Assembly (NCBI RefSeq): GCF_900109605.1
Contig: NZ_FOAM01000006.1
Coordinates: 1-64,000 of the forward strand
Direction: 5' to 3'
DNA from: Xaviernesmea oryzae
Lineage (GTDB): Bacteria > Pseudomonadota > Alphaproteobacteria > Rhizobiales > Rhizobiaceae
Length of the DNA stretch: 64,000 nt
Shown one piece after another: positions 29,155 to 38,128 of this stretch. Position 1 is the first letter of the stretch; each line of letters begins with the position of its first letter. The notes beneath the pieces are model-generated. The model did not search any database and had not been told where the DNA came from. It saw nothing but the letters and a program-made list of their open reading frames with translations. Position numbers and translations under genes: made by a program.

Positions 29155-29488
29155 TTTCGTCTAATCCCCGAATCCGAACGCCCGGCGATCCCGAGCGCGT
29201 GTGGCGCGAAATGAGCCGGGCCGTTCAAACAAGTCCGTCCGCCTGAAAGACCGCTCACCATGGGCCTCGCCGCCGCTGCATGCGCAACGGGCCGAAGACC
29301 GGCATGGCACGGCCGGTCAGCGCCGGTCTGCTCTGTCAAGCGTAATCTTGGTGAAAGGATGACGTGCACCGCACAAACCCTTTCAGCCCGAGCATTAAGA
29401 CATCATTATGGTTAAGAAGTCGTTACGGCGCCGTATCGATGGCCCGACGCGGCGGGCCAGACCGACCGTCGGTGTCAAAGCACCATGA
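29155..29488. other. Intergenic region between ybgC and tolQ
   Basis: No gene is seen. The part near 29380-29420 is A+T-richer and could be the minus-strand tolQ promoter region. A GC-rich inverted segment around 29285-29320 (CCGGCATGGCACGGCCGG) could form a stem in the tolQ leader. In many bacteria ybgC and tolQ are closer; here they are probably transcribed separately. Confidence 0.5.
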
Positions 29489-29944
29489 TCATGCCACAAT
29501 GGGAGCCGCATTGGCGAGAAAACGCTGGGCCAGCGTCTCGGGCAGGCGGCGCGGTCGTCCGGCGGCATTGATGACGGCGATGATCACGCGCGCATTGATC
29601 AGCGGACGCTCGCCGTTCCAGATCGCCTGGGACAGCACCATCTTCGCCCCGCCGGCCTTTTCGGTCACGGTTTCGATGGTCAGAATATCGTCCATCCGAG
29701 CCGGCGCCTTGAAATCGATCTCCATGCGATGGACGACGAAGACCAGCCCTTCCGTGTCGCCTTCGACGGCGAGCGAGGCCTGCTCTACCCCCAGCAGGCG
29801 CAGATAGTCGGTGCGGGCGCGCTCCATGAAATGCAGGTAGCGGGCATGATAGACGACGCCGGAGAAGTCCGTGTCCTCATAATAGACACGCTGGACCAGA
29901 CGGTGGCCGGCTTCCGTCAATTCGCCGGCAAGCGAAATCTGCAT
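29489..29944 (-). CDS. ybgC: acyl-CoA thioesterase YbgC
   Basis: YbgC is a hot-dog fold thioesterase of 151 residues, usually encoded beside tolQ and thought to act on acyl-CoA or acyl-ACP in phospholipid metabolism. The motif YYEDTDFSGVVYHARYLHFMERAR contains the catalytic Asp of the 4-hydroxybenzoyl-CoA thioesterase subfamily. It is divergent from sqdB across 181 bases. In related genomes ruvB commonly lies just upstream; here the sqd operon and other genes intervene. Confidence 0.95.
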   Translation of the reverse strand: MQISLAGELTEAGHRLVQRVYYEDTDFSGVVYHARYLHFMERARTDYLRLLGVEQASLAVEGDTEGLVFVVHRMEIDFKAPARMDDILTIETVTEKAGGAKMVLSQAIWNGERPLINARVIIAVINAAGRPRRLPETLAQRFLANAAPIVA

Positions 29945-30125
29945 GGTGCAGCCTCATCAAACTGTGAAATTCGTTCAAAATTCTCTGCAGGAAGCCTTGG
30001 TCTTTTTCAAGCGCGGCACATCTGTCACATTTCTGGCCTATCGACCGACAGGGCTGCCAGTCCAGTCTATCGACGAACAGAACAGGCTGGGCTCGGCCTC
30101 TCGACACACGCGAAGGAGACGGCGC

Positions 30126-31346
30126 ATGAAGATCGCGGTTCTGGGCGGGGATGGTTTCGTGGGCTGGCCGACGGCCCTGCATCTGTCGAAAGCCGGCCAT
30201 GACATCCACATTCTCGACAATCTCTCCCGACGCTGGATCGACACCGAGCTCGGCGTCCAGTCGCTGACGCCGATGGACTCGATCCAGGAGCGCACACGCA
30301 TCTGGCATGCCGAAACCGGCCGGCGCATCCATTTTCACCTGATCGATCTCGCCCGCGACTACGAGCTCTTGAAGAACTGGCTGGCGCAGCATCGCCCCGA
30401 CGCCATCGTTCACTTTGCCGAGCAGCGCGCCGCGCCCTATTCGATGAAGACGGACCGACACAAGAACTACACGGTCAACAACAACGTCAACGCCACGCAT
30501 CACCTGCTGAACGCCATGGTCGAGCTGCAGCTCGATGCCCATCTGGTGCATCTCGGCACCATGGGCGTTTACGGCTATTCCACTGTCGGCGCGGCGATCC
30601 CCGAAGGCTATCTGCCTGTCGGCATCGAGACGCAGACGGGCGAAACCGTTTCCCAGGACATCCTCTATCCCGCCAATCCAGGCTCGATCTACCACATGAC
30701 CAAGTGCCTGGATCAGCTGCTCTTTCAGTTCTATGCGAGGAATGACGGCCTGAGGATCACCGACCTGCATCAGGGCATCGTCTGGGGCACGCATACCGAA
30801 CAGACGCGCATCCATCCGCAGTTGATCAACCGCTTCGATTATGACGGCGACTATGGCACGGTGCTCAACCGCTTCCTGATCCAGGCCGCCATCGGCTATC
30901 CGCTGACGGTGCACGGCACCGGCGGCCAGACCCGCGCCTTCATCCACATCCAGGATTCGGTGCGCTGCATCGAGATCGCGCTGAAAAACCCGCCGGCGCG
31001 CGGCAGCCGGGTCGAGATCTTCAACCAGATGACCGAAACCCATCGTGTGCGCGACCTTGCCGAGATCGTGGCGCGCATGGCCGGCGGCGAGATCGTCTGG
31101 CTGCCCAATCCCCGCAAGGAAGCGGCGGAAAACGATCTTGTCGTCAAGAACGACAAGTTCCTGGCGCTCGGCCTCTCGCCGACGACACTGGAAAGCGGCC
31201 TGCTGTCCGAAATCGTCGATGTCGCCAGAAAGTTCGCCTATCGTGTCGATCGCTCCCGTGTACCAGCCGTTTCGGCCTGGACACGCGACATCGCCGCCAA
31301 GATCAATCACGATCCGGAAGGCAAGCGGCTGAAGTCGGTGTCATGA
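30126..31346 (+). CDS. sqdB: UDP-sulfoquinovose synthase
   Basis: SqdB makes UDP-sulfoquinovose from UDP-glucose and sulfite, the head-group donor for the sulfolipid SQDG. The 406-residue protein is an extended SDR with GGDGFVG (7-13) for NAD, the catalytic Thr 145 in GTMGVYG, and Tyr 189/Lys 193 in YHMTK. The HFAEQRAAPYSM segment is shared with the plant enzyme SQD1. I take ATG 30126, which follows GGAG and gives MKIAVLGGDG, and reject a 61-residue extension. It is the first gene of a tight operon: its stop overlaps the sqdD start. Confidence 0.95.
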   Translation: MKIAVLGGDGFVGWPTALHLSKAGHDIHILDNLSRRWIDTELGVQSLTPMDSIQERTRIWHAETGRRIHFHLIDLARDYELLKNWLAQHRPDAIVHFAEQRAAPYSMKTDRHKNYTVNNNVNATHHLLNAMVELQLDAHLVHLGTMGVYGYSTVGAAIPEGYLPVGIETQTGETVSQDILYPANPGSIYHMTKCLDQLLFQFYARNDGLRITDLHQGIVWGTHTEQTRIHPQLINRFDYDGDYGTVLNRFLIQAAIGYPLTVHGTGGQTRAFIHIQDSVRCIEIALKNPPARGSRVEIFNQMTETHRVRDLAEIVARMAGGEIVWLPNPRKEAAENDLVVKNDKFLALGLSPTTLESGLLSEIVDVARKFAYRVDRSRVPAVSAWTRDIAAKINHDPEGKRLKSVS

Positions 31347-32239
31347 TGTCGACAGATCCCTCCGGTGGCCTGGGGCGCGCTCGTTCCGCCTCAGGCAACC
31401 ACGCCTTCGTCACGCTCGTCACCAATGCCGATTACGCCATGGGCGCCCGGGCGCTGCTGCAATCGCTGAGGCAGACGGGGACGAAGGCCGATCTCGTCGT
31501 GCTCCATACCGGCGGTGTTGACGGCGCGCGGCTTGCACCCCTGGAGGCGCTGGGTGCGCGGCTGGTCGCCTGCGATCACTTGCCCCTGTCAGACGCCTTC
31601 AACCAGCGTCACGCGCGCGGAGCGCTGCATGGCGCGGCGCCCTTTGCAAAGGGGCGAAAACCGCTCTTCCACTCGCCGCTCGACAATTTCTGCAAGCTTC
31701 GGCTCTGGCAGCTGACGGATTACGAGCGCGTGATCTTCCTCGATGCCGATACGATCGTGCTGAGGCCGATCGACCGCTTCTTCGCCTATCCGGAGTTTTG
31801 CGCCGCGCCGAATGTCTATCAGTCGCTGGCCGATTTTCACCGGCTGAATTCCGGCGTCTTCGTCGCCGCCCCGTCTGAGGACACCTTCGCCGCCATGCTG
31901 GCGCGGCTCGACGTGCCTGACGCCTTCTGGCAGCGCACCGACCAGACCTTCCTCCAAGCCTTCTTCCCCGAGTGGCATGGCCTGCCGGTGACGATGAACA
32001 TGCTGCAATATGTCTGGTTCGCGCTGCCCGACCTCTGGGACTGGCAGTCGATCTCGGTGCTGCATTACCAGTATGAAAAGCCTTGGGAGCGGGATCACCC
32101 CAAGGCAAAGCAGCTGAAGCCGCTGATCGATCTCTGGCACCGGGTCTATCGGGGAGAGCCGATCGGCGATCTCTCAGCCCTTCCCCAGTCCGGCAGCAGC
32201 AGCACCGATATGGGGCAGGATAAAGCCGCCGTCTCATGA
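31343..32239 (+). CDS. sqdD: sulfolipid glycosyltransferase SqdD (GT8-like)
   Basis: SqdD is a glycogenin-like glycosyltransferase thought to move sulfoquinovose from the UDP-sugar onto diacylglycerol. The 298-residue protein has the GT8 donor-site DAD motif at 134-136 in IFLDADTIVLRP, preceded by NFCKLRLWQL, and a second metal-binding region with LNSGVFVA. The start overlaps the sqdB stop by four bases (ATGA) and its own stop overlaps sqdC in the same way. The assignment relies on this operon order, known from Ensifer meliloti, as well as on the fold. Confidence 0.9.
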   Translation: MMSTDPSGGLGRARSASGNHAFVTLVTNADYAMGARALLQSLRQTGTKADLVVLHTGGVDGARLAPLEALGARLVACDHLPLSDAFNQRHARGALHGAAPFAKGRKPLFHSPLDNFCKLRLWQLTDYERVIFLDADTIVLRPIDRFFAYPEFCAAPNVYQSLADFHRLNSGVFVAAPSEDTFAAMLARLDVPDAFWQRTDQTFLQAFFPEWHGLPVTMNMLQYVWFALPDLWDWQSISVLHYQYEKPWERDHPKAKQLKPLIDLWHRVYRGEPIGDLSALPQSGSSSTDMGQDKAAVS

Positions 32240-33141
32240 CCCATGTCCTGGTCACCGGCGGTACGGGTCTCGTCGGCCGTTTTATTGTCGAAGATCTCTT
32301 GCAGAGCGGCGCGCGTGTCACGGTGGCCGGCCGCACACCGCCACAGCCAGGGCTGTTCTCGCGCCGTGTCGGTTTTCGCCCCATGCGCCTGGATCCGGAC
32401 GAGGACATGCTGGCGCTGTTCGATGACGTCTATCACCTTGTCCATGCGGCTTTTTCTCATGTTCCGGGACGCTATCGCGGTGGCGAGGGCGACGATCCTG
32501 AAGGCTTCCTGAAAGCCAATGTCGATGGCAGCATCCGCCTGTTCGAGGCGGCGCGCGATGCAGGCGTCCGCCGATGCGTGTTCCTGTCGAGCCGGGCAGT
32601 CTATGGCGCGGTGGCCGGCCAAGCCTCCCTGTCCGAAGCCGATACACCGCGTCCCGATACGCTTTACGGCAAAGCCAAGTTAGCCGTCGAGCGCAGCCTC
32701 ACCGCGCTCTGTTACCATGCGTTTTTCACGGCAAGCTTGAGAATCACAGGCGTTTACGGCGCGCCGAGAGCCGGGCTTCCGCATAAGTGGCAGGATCTTT
32801 TCGCTGACTACCGGGAAGGACTTCCGATCGCCAGCCGCGCCGGGGGCGAGGTGCATGGCGCTGACGTCGCAAAAGCGGTCAGGTTGATGCTTCAGGCCGA
32901 TCCGATCCGCATCAATGGCGAGAACTTCAATGTCGGCGATATCGTCACCGACACGCATGAGATTCTCGCCTTGTTCCAGAAGGCGACGGGTCTTTGCCAT
33001 CCCCTTCCCGCACCCGCCGATCCCGGACTTTACCGCGACATGCTGACGGATCGCCTCCGCAGCCTTGGCTGGACACCAGGAGGCAAAGCGCGACTGGCGC
33101 AGACGATCACGATGCTGGCGACGGCGCCCAGCGCTGAGTGA
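32236..33141 (+). CDS. sqdC: SqdC-like NAD(P)-dependent epimerase/reductase of the sulfolipid operon
   Basis: The 301-residue protein is an extended short-chain dehydrogenase with GGTGLVGRFI at the N-terminus and an SSRAVYG...YGKAK active-site region (Tyr/Lys pair). In Ensifer meliloti sqdC is the third gene of the sqdBDC operon and is annotated as reductase-like; its exact step in SQDG synthesis is not settled. Four-base overlap with sqdD indicates translational coupling. It converges with the small minus-strand gene at 33202. Confidence 0.85.
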   Translation: MTHVLVTGGTGLVGRFIVEDLLQSGARVTVAGRTPPQPGLFSRRVGFRPMRLDPDEDMLALFDDVYHLVHAAFSHVPGRYRGGEGDDPEGFLKANVDGSIRLFEAARDAGVRRCVFLSSRAVYGAVAGQASLSEADTPRPDTLYGKAKLAVERSLTALCYHAFFTASLRITGVYGAPRAGLPHKWQDLFADYREGLPIASRAGGEVHGADVAKAVRLMLQADPIRINGENFNVGDIVTDTHEILALFQKATGLCHPLPAPADPGLYRDMLTDRLRSLGWTPGGKARLAQTITMLATAPSAE

Positions 33142-33201
33142 AGCGCACAAGCACCAACGCATGAGCCGATTCTCCGGCCGCCCGCCAGCCTCAAGGAACC
33201 G

Positions 33202-33618
33202 TCAGGACGCCGAGGCGCGCATGTCCGGTTTGCTGTTCTTTTTACCACTCTGGGCGGATTTGGCCGATTTCGCCTTCGCGCCGTTTTTTTTCGGCGCCTT
33301 ATCGCTTGTCTCGTCCATCTGTTTGGCCACCCAGTCGCGGCCAGCATCGCCACCCCAGAGCAACCAGGCGACATAGCCAGCAGAAGGATTGTCGTCATCG
33401 CCGAAATTCGCAGCGCGCTTGTCGACCTTGTGGCGGGCAAAGTAGCTGCGCATGCGCTTTAGCGTCTCGTCGGACAGTGACTGACGGTTTTTCAAATCGC
33501 GGGCGCGGGAGACGCCAACCTGTGTACCGCCGCGCTTGAAGCGTTCGCGCAGATCAAGGCCCTTTTCCGCCATTTTGGCCACAGCGGCCGGCGGCACGTG
33601 TTTGCCTGTTTCGGTCAT
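33202..33618 (-). CDS. small basic protein of unknown function
   Basis: The protein has 138 residues. The central block SYFARHKVDKRAANFG followed by PSAGYVAWLLWGGDAGRDW is a pattern I recognise from short uncharacterised proteins, some phage-associated. The last 30 residues are a Lys/Ala/Ser-rich tail (KKNGAKAKSAKSAQSGKKN) like those of nucleic-acid-binding tails. Its start overlaps the stop of the preceding 71-residue gene by one base (TGATG), so the two are translated together. No function is proposed beyond possible DNA or RNA binding. Confidence 0.7.
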   Translation of the reverse strand: MTETGKHVPPAAVAKMAEKGLDLRERFKRGGTQVGVSRARDLKNRQSLSDETLKRMRSYFARHKVDKRAANFGDDDNPSAGYVAWLLWGGDAGRDWVAKQMDETSDKAPKKNGAKAKSAKSAQSGKKNSKPDMRASAS

Positions 33619-33833
33619 CAGATGCTCCGCAGTTCCGAGTGACTCTTGAGCACGCGGGCGCCATCCTCCTGCTTGATCAGATAGGCAGGTTCGTCGGCGC
33701 TTGCCTTGCGCTTGATCTTATGACCTTCGATCGTACGCTCCACATCCTCGGTAAAGCTCTCGTCGATCTTGCCTTCAGCTTTGCTCTTGCCCCAGGTCCA
33801 CTCGACCTTGGTGCCCTTGCGGAATTTCGTCAT
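33618..33833 (-). CDS. DUF2945 / HVA1-type TUDOR-like small protein
   Basis: The 71-residue protein starts MTKFRKGTKVEWTWG and contains GKIDESFTEDVERTIEGH and PAYLIKQEDGARVLKSHSEL. This fits the hypervirulence-associated TUDOR domain family, small beta-barrel proteins of unknown role. The start at 33833 is fixed by AAGGAG six bases upstream; a longer frame exists but is not supported. It is coupled to the following basic protein by a one-base stop/start overlap. Confidence 0.8.
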   Translation of the reverse strand: MTKFRKGTKVEWTWGKSKAEGKIDESFTEDVERTIEGHKIKRKASADEPAYLIKQEDGARVLKSHSELRSI

Positions 33834-33965
33834 GGCTCGCTCCTTGGCTTTTGAGCGCAGCCTTGCCCGTCCGCAAACCTGCCTCGCCAGAAGAATGCCC
33901 GGTCCCACAGGTTGTTCCAGACAGCTACGCAGCCGTAGCGCGCCTGTCCGCAGGACCAAAAAGCG

Positions 33966-34484
33966 TCAGGGGCGGTCGAGATCGCCATCATGCCAGATGA
34001 TGTGGCGCGGGGTCTCCGGCAGGCTCTCGATGGTTTCGGCGAGGAAATAGGGCGGGATATCGAGCGCCCGCAGGCTGTCGCTGGTAGCCAGCACCCATTT
34101 GAATTCCAGCTCGGACTTCCCGTCGATATTGCGGTGAACGATATCGCTGCGATGAAAGGGAAAATGCTCCGGCACGTCCATGAGATAGTAGAAGCCGAGT
34201 TCGTGGACGTCGACGCCCTCGTAATGGAAGAAGTTTTCGACCGTCCAAAGCATCCGCCCGATGCCGACCTCCACGCCAAGCTCCTCCATCATCTCGCGCT
34301 TCAGCGTGAGATCGGAGCTTTCTCCGATTTCCGCGCGCCCGCCGGGGAGGGTCCAGAAGCTTTCATGCGTGGCGCGATGAACGAGCAGATGGCCATCGCG
34401 AAAGGCAAGGCCGGCGATGCGCAGCTGAAAAAGCGGCTCGCCCGCGCGCTTTGGCTTCATGCGGATCATCCGGCGCGTGGTCAT
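33966..34484 (-). CDS. Nudix hydrolase
   Basis: The protein of 172 residues has a complete Nudix box, G49-x5-E55-x7-R63-E64-x2-E67-E68-x-G70 (GRAEIGE and REMMEELG). Such enzymes cleave nucleoside diphosphates linked to another group; the substrate is not predictable. Further segments FYYLMDVPEHFPF and FKWVLATSDSL are typical of a subgroup in Rhizobiales. ATG 34484 is preceded by AAAGGAAG. It is in the run of minus-strand genes after ruvB. Confidence 0.88.
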   Translation of the reverse strand: MTTRRMIRMKPKRAGEPLFQLRIAGLAFRDGHLLVHRATHESFWTLPGGRAEIGESSDLTLKREMMEELGVEVGIGRMLWTVENFFHYEGVDVHELGFYYLMDVPEHFPFHRSDIVHRNIDGKSELEFKWVLATSDSLRALDIPPYFLAETIESLPETPRHIIWHDGDLDRP

Positions 34485-34593
34485 CGGCAACTTCCTTTCA
34501 CCGTCCATGATGGACGTGTTTCTGGCCGATCGCCATATCACTTTCAACCCATGCCCGCCGAGCCTGTGGGCACCGCGTCAGCGGGGCGCTGTG

Positions 34594-35481
34594 TCAAGCG
34601 GAAGCCTGGGCACCGAGTTCGACTACGACAATCTCCGGCGGCACACCGAAGCGCATGGGAACACCCGAGGTGCCGAGCCCTGCCGAAACAATCAGGTGAC
34701 GGCCTTCCTCGACGATATGGCCATGGGCATAGCGCGCGCCGTAACGCGAGGGAATGAACGGCATCATACCGAAGATCTTGATCTGCCCGCCATGGGTATG
34801 ACCGGACAAGGTGACGGCGACGCGATCCGGCACCTTGGGAAAGATATCCGGCTCATGCGCCATGAGGATCACAGGCGCCGCATCCTTCACCTGCGCCAGC
34901 GTGCCCGGCAGATCATCCAGCGGCCGAAGAGGGCCATATTGGTCGGCAAGCCCCGCCAGCCAGAAGCGGTGACCGTCCTTATCCATGGCAACAGCGCGGT
35001 TGTCATAGACGGGCACGCCAATGCCTGCCAGCGCGCGATGAACGACGGTCGGCCCGTGGCCTTGCGCCATGGCCTCGGGATCATCGGCCCAATCATGATT
35101 GCCGAGGATGGCATGAACACCGAACGGGGCGGAAAGGCCCGACAAGGCGTCTGCCCAGTCCTCCGGCGCCACCTGGCCGCCGGACAGGCGCATGCCCGAC
35201 AGAAAGTCTCCGAGCAGCAGCACCATATCGCCCTGCAACGCCTGAGCCTGGTCGGCAATGCCCTTGATCCGCTGTGCCGTCATCCACGGGCGACAGGCAT
35301 GAAAATCCGCCAGAAGCACGAGGCGCAGACGCAAGCCGTCCGGCCAGTTCGGCGGTGTCAGGCGATAGGTCACGGTCTTCAGCCGCAGGATCGGCTCGAT
35401 GCCGACCGCATAGGTGGTGGTCGACAGGCTGGCGAAGAGAAAGCCGGCGGCGGCCCGCAGGAAATTGCGGCGGGCGATCAC
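34594..35481 (-). CDS. metallophosphoesterase
   Basis: The 295-residue calcineurin-type phosphoesterase has the metal ligands in order: DFH (ADFHACRPW), GDF (LLGDFLSG), GNHD (ILGNHDW), H in MAHEPD, and GHTHGGQ. The N-terminus [14 protein letters not shown] resembles a twin-arginine or signal-anchor leader, suggesting a periplasmic or membrane-bound enzyme of the YkuE/lipid-A-metabolism-like group. The start is a GTG overlapping the ruvB stop by four bases (GTGA), so it is translationally coupled to ruvB. Substrate unknown. Confidence 0.88.
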   Translation of the reverse strand: MIARRNFLRAAAGFLFASLSTTTYAVGIEPILRLKTVTYRLTPPNWPDGLRLRLVLLADFHACRPWMTAQRIKGIADQAQALQGDMVLLLGDFLSGMRLSGGQVAPEDWADALSGLSAPFGVHAILGNHDWADDPEAMAQGHGPTVVHRALAGIGVPVYDNRAVAMDKDGHRFWLAGLADQYGPLRPLDDLPGTLAQVKDAAPVILMAHEPDIFPKVPDRVAVTLSGHTHGGQIKIFGMMPFIPSRYGARYAHGHIVEEGRHLIVSAGLGTSGVPMRFGVPPEIVVVELGAQASA

Positions 35482-36521
35482 TCCCCTTCCTCCTGAAACA
35501 GACGGAACTGCGTGGCCTCCGCCTCCTTGGGCGGGATCAGGCCGAGATGCTTCCAGGCGTTGACCGTCAGAACGCGGCCGCGCGGGGTGCGCTGGATGAA
35601 GCCCTGCTGGATCATATAGGGTTCGATAATGTCCTCGATCGTATCGCGCGGCTCGGACAGGCCGGCGGCGATCGTCTCGATGCCGACAGGGCCGCCGGCG
35701 AAATTCAGCGCGATCATGGTGAGATAGCGCTTGTCGAGCTGGTCGAAGCCCATCTTGTCGACCAGAAGCCTTGTCAGCGCGACATCGGCAATCTCCCGCG
35801 TCACCGCTTCCGCGCGCGCCACCTCGGCGAAATCGCGCACACGCCTGAGAAGCCGGCCCGCGATGCGCGGCGTGCCACGCGAGCGCCGAGCGATCTCTCG
35901 CGCGCCCTCCTCCGTCATCGGCAGGCCCATCAGCCTTGCGCCGCGCCGCACGATCAGTTCCAGTTCCTCGACCGTGTAAAAACTCAAGCGCACGGGAATG
36001 CCGAAGCGATCGCGCAAGGGATTGGTGAGCAGGCCGAAGCGGGTGGTGGCCGCCACCAGCGTGAACTTGGCCAGGTCGATCTTGACCGAGCGCGCCGCCG
36101 GCCCCTCGCCGATGATCAGGTCGAGCTGGAAATCCTCCATCGCCGGATAGAGGATTTCCTCGACGGCGGGATTGAGCCGGTGGATCTCGTCGATGAACAG
36201 AACGTCGCGCTCTTCGAGCTGGGTCAGAAGGGCTGCGAGATCGCCGGCCTTGGCGATGACGGGGCCCGAGGTCGAGCGGAAATTGACGCCGAGCTCCTTG
36301 GCCATGATCTGCGCCAGCGTCGTCTTGCCCAGGCCCGGCGGGCCGACGAAGAGCACATGGTCCAGCGCCTCGCCACGATTCTTGGCCGCCTCGATGAAGA
36401 TCTTCAGATTGGCCCGCGCCTCGGCCTGGCCGGTAAAGTCGTCAAGCGACTGCGGCCTCAAGGTAGTGTCGACATCCTCGCCGCGCTTTTCGGCAGAGAG
36501 AAGGCGGGGAGGCATGGTCAT
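35478..36521 (-). CDS. ruvB: Holliday junction branch migration helicase RuvB
   Basis: RuvB is the AAA+ motor that drives branch migration of Holliday junctions with RuvA. The 347-residue protein has Walker [11 protein letters not shown] (near 60-68), Walker [10 protein letters not shown], the [12 protein letters not shown]-terminal segment and the C-terminal winged helix with [11 protein letters not shown]. The ATG at 36521 overlaps the stop codon of the upstream PIN-toxin gene in an ATGA; a second ATG two codons on is possible. The position of a toxin-antitoxin pair between ruvA and ruvB is unusual. Confidence 0.97.
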   Translation of the reverse strand: MTMPPRLLSAEKRGEDVDTTLRPQSLDDFTGQAEARANLKIFIEAAKNRGEALDHVLFVGPPGLGKTTLAQIMAKELGVNFRSTSGPVIAKAGDLAALLTQLEERDVLFIDEIHRLNPAVEEILYPAMEDFQLDLIIGEGPAARSVKIDLAKFTLVAATTRFGLLTNPLRDRFGIPVRLSFYTVEELELIVRRGARLMGLPMTEEGAREIARRSRGTPRIAGRLLRRVRDFAEVARAEAVTREIADVALTRLLVDKMGFDQLDKRYLTMIALNFAGGPVGIETIAAGLSEPRDTIEDIIEPYMIQQGFIQRTPRGRVLTVNAWKHLGLIPPKEAEATQFRLFQEEGE

Positions 36522-36925
36522 GCGAGAAGTTCCATTCCAGAAATTTTACGGGCGGCAGAGCGGTCGAAGGTCAAGGTCGCCTCGCACCCAGCAAACCGAT
36601 TGCATTCGGCAATCAAAGCATCTTCAAAATCAGCTTTTGTGCGGCGAACCACTTCGATCGTGTTGGCGAGGATCTCGAAGTCTGCGACCTCCATCTCGCG
36701 GCGCTCAAGGACAGCCTGAAAGAAGTCCATAATCACATCGATTGAGCACTTGTAGTAGCGACCAAGAACCCAGTGCGTTTCCAGAATGACGGGAAGACCG
36801 ATCAGCAATGTTTCTTCGGGAGCGAGGGAAGCAAAAAGACGCTCGATGGCCTTGATTTGCTGGGCATCATCGGCAACGGCAATTCGGACAAGCACATTGG
36901 TGTCGATCGCGCGCTGCGATGTCAC
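36518..36925 (-). CDS. vapC: VapC-like PIN-domain ribonuclease toxin
   Basis: The 135-residue protein has a PIN fold with the acidic catalytic positions: D8 in AIDTNVLVR, Glu in VILETHWVL, Asp in DFEDALIAE and D in [11 protein letters not shown] toxins cut tRNA or rRNA and are held inactive by the cognate antitoxin. The GTG start overlaps the antitoxin stop by four bases, the usual arrangement of a toxin-antitoxin pair. Its own stop overlaps the ruvB start. Base composition is visibly less G+C-rich than flanking ruv genes, which suggests acquisition by transfer. Confidence 0.88.
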   Translation of the reverse strand: MTSQRAIDTNVLVRIAVADDAQQIKAIERLFASLAPEETLLIGLPVILETHWVLGRYYKCSIDVIMDFFQAVLERREMEVADFEILANTIEVVRRTKADFEDALIAECNRFAGCEATLTFDRSAARKISGMELLA

Positions 36926-37215
36926 GACTCGCCATCCTTGCGCAGATCTTTTTCGCTGTTCCGAAGAAAACGCTCGACAGCGGCGTCCGCTACGCTATCG
37001 CGCATGGCAGTCTCGGAGGCTGGCGCATCACCGCGTGCAGCCGAACGCGCAAAACCCAAAAGCTCGGCCACCGGTTTGCTGCGTGGAATGACGATCATCT
37101 CGCCATTTCGAACCCACGCATAACATTTATCGCCAGGCTGCATGTTCAGTTGCTCGCGCACAATCTTCGGGACGGTCATCTGCCCCTTGGAGGTGATTGT
37201 CATCTCAAAACCCAT
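36922..37215 (-). CDS. vapB: AbrB/MazE-fold antitoxin (VapB-like)
   Basis: The 97-residue protein has a swapped-hairpin AbrB DNA-binding domain at the N-terminus (TITSKGQMTVPKIVREQL, PGDKCYAWVRNGEMIV), followed by a charged tail that would bind and neutralise the PIN toxin. It likely also autorepresses the module. The ATG at 37215 is preceded by GAGAGG; a GTG at 37221 is less likely. It lies 54 bases after the ruvA stop, so any TA promoter must sit in that short gap or the pair is expressed from the ruv promoter. Confidence 0.88.
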   Translation of the reverse strand: MGFEMTITSKGQMTVPKIVREQLNMQPGDKCYAWVRNGEMIVIPRSKPVAELLGFARSAARGDAPASETAMRDSVADAAVERFLRNSEKDLRKDGES

Positions 37216-37269
37216 GGCCACCTCTCTATCGCTTGCCAGAAAAGTAAGGCAAATCGGAGGATGCGTCCA

Positions 37270-37884
37270 TCATCGCGCCAGCTCCTTCAGCCCGAGCCGG
37301 ATGAGCTTGGCGCTGTCGGCCCCTTCCCCGCCATTCTTCAGCGCCGCGGCGATGGCGTTGGCGGCCTGGTCGCGGGAATAGCCGAGGTTGGTCAGCGCCG
37401 AGACGGCATCGGAGACTGGGGCTGAGGCCACGCCTTCGCCAAGCTCCTGCTTGAAGCCGATGGCGCTATCCATCTCGCCGGCAAAGGACGGCGCGCGGGA
37501 TTTCAATTCGGTGGTGATGCGCAGCGCGACCTTCGGCCCGACGCCGGGCGCGCGCGAGATTGCCGCACGATCCTGCAGCGCAATGGCATTGGCGAGTTCG
37601 CCTGGCGTCATCACCGAGAGCACGTTCAGCGCCACCTTCGAACCAACGCCCTGCACACTCTGCAAAAGCCGGAACCACTCCCGCTCCAGCGCGGAGAGGA
37701 AGCCGAAGAGGCGCAACTGATCCTCGCGCACATAGGTCTCGATAAACAAGGCCGCCGCCTCGCCGACGCTCATCTTGGAGAGCGTGCGCGCCGAGCAATG
37801 GGCGACATAGCCGACACCGTGGACATCGACCACAACATGGTCTTCGCCGACCTCGTCGACGGTCCCCTTCAACTTTCCGATCAT
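37270..37884 (-). CDS. ruvA: Holliday junction DNA-binding protein RuvA
   Basis: RuvA binds Holliday junctions as a tetramer and recruits RuvB. The 204-residue protein has the OB-fold N-terminus [26 protein letters not shown], the helix-hairpin-helix repeats [14 protein letters not shown] and [12 protein letters not shown], and the C-terminal domain [19 protein letters not shown] that contacts RuvB. ATG 37884 gives the standard length; a 33-residue extension is rejected. In related genomes ruvC lies directly upstream, but here it is 11 kb away behind the glp genes. Confidence 0.97.
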   Translation of the reverse strand: MIGKLKGTVDEVGEDHVVVDVHGVGYVAHCSARTLSKMSVGEAAALFIETYVREDQLRLFGFLSALEREWFRLLQSVQGVGSKVALNVLSVMTPGELANAIALQDRAAISRAPGVGPKVALRITTELKSRAPSFAGEMDSAIGFKQELGEGVASAPVSDAVSALTNLGYSRDQAANAIAAALKNGGEGADSAKLIRLGLKELAR

Positions 37885-38128
37885 GATCCGCTCTTCAACG
37901 CTTAGCGAGGTCCAGTGACATGGGGAGCGGCGGCAGCGACGTGTCCCACTCTCCCTCATGTCCTTCTGACTAAAGGCGGACATTCAAGAACAAGTCAAGA
38001 ACATGCCGCCGAAAGACGGCAGCAATCGGTCGTATCCTCATAAAGCGAGGAATGAAGCCGACCGGCACGTCATTTGGCGGAAAGTTTATGATGGGATGAT
38101 GCGCGACGCGAGCCGGTTGACTGAAACA

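Noticed and set aside
29943-30125. 61-residue N-terminal extension of SqdB
   Set aside because: The extension overlaps the divergent promoter region, is Arg-rich and unlike the family, and ATG 30126 is preceded by GGAG and starts right at the Rossmann strand.
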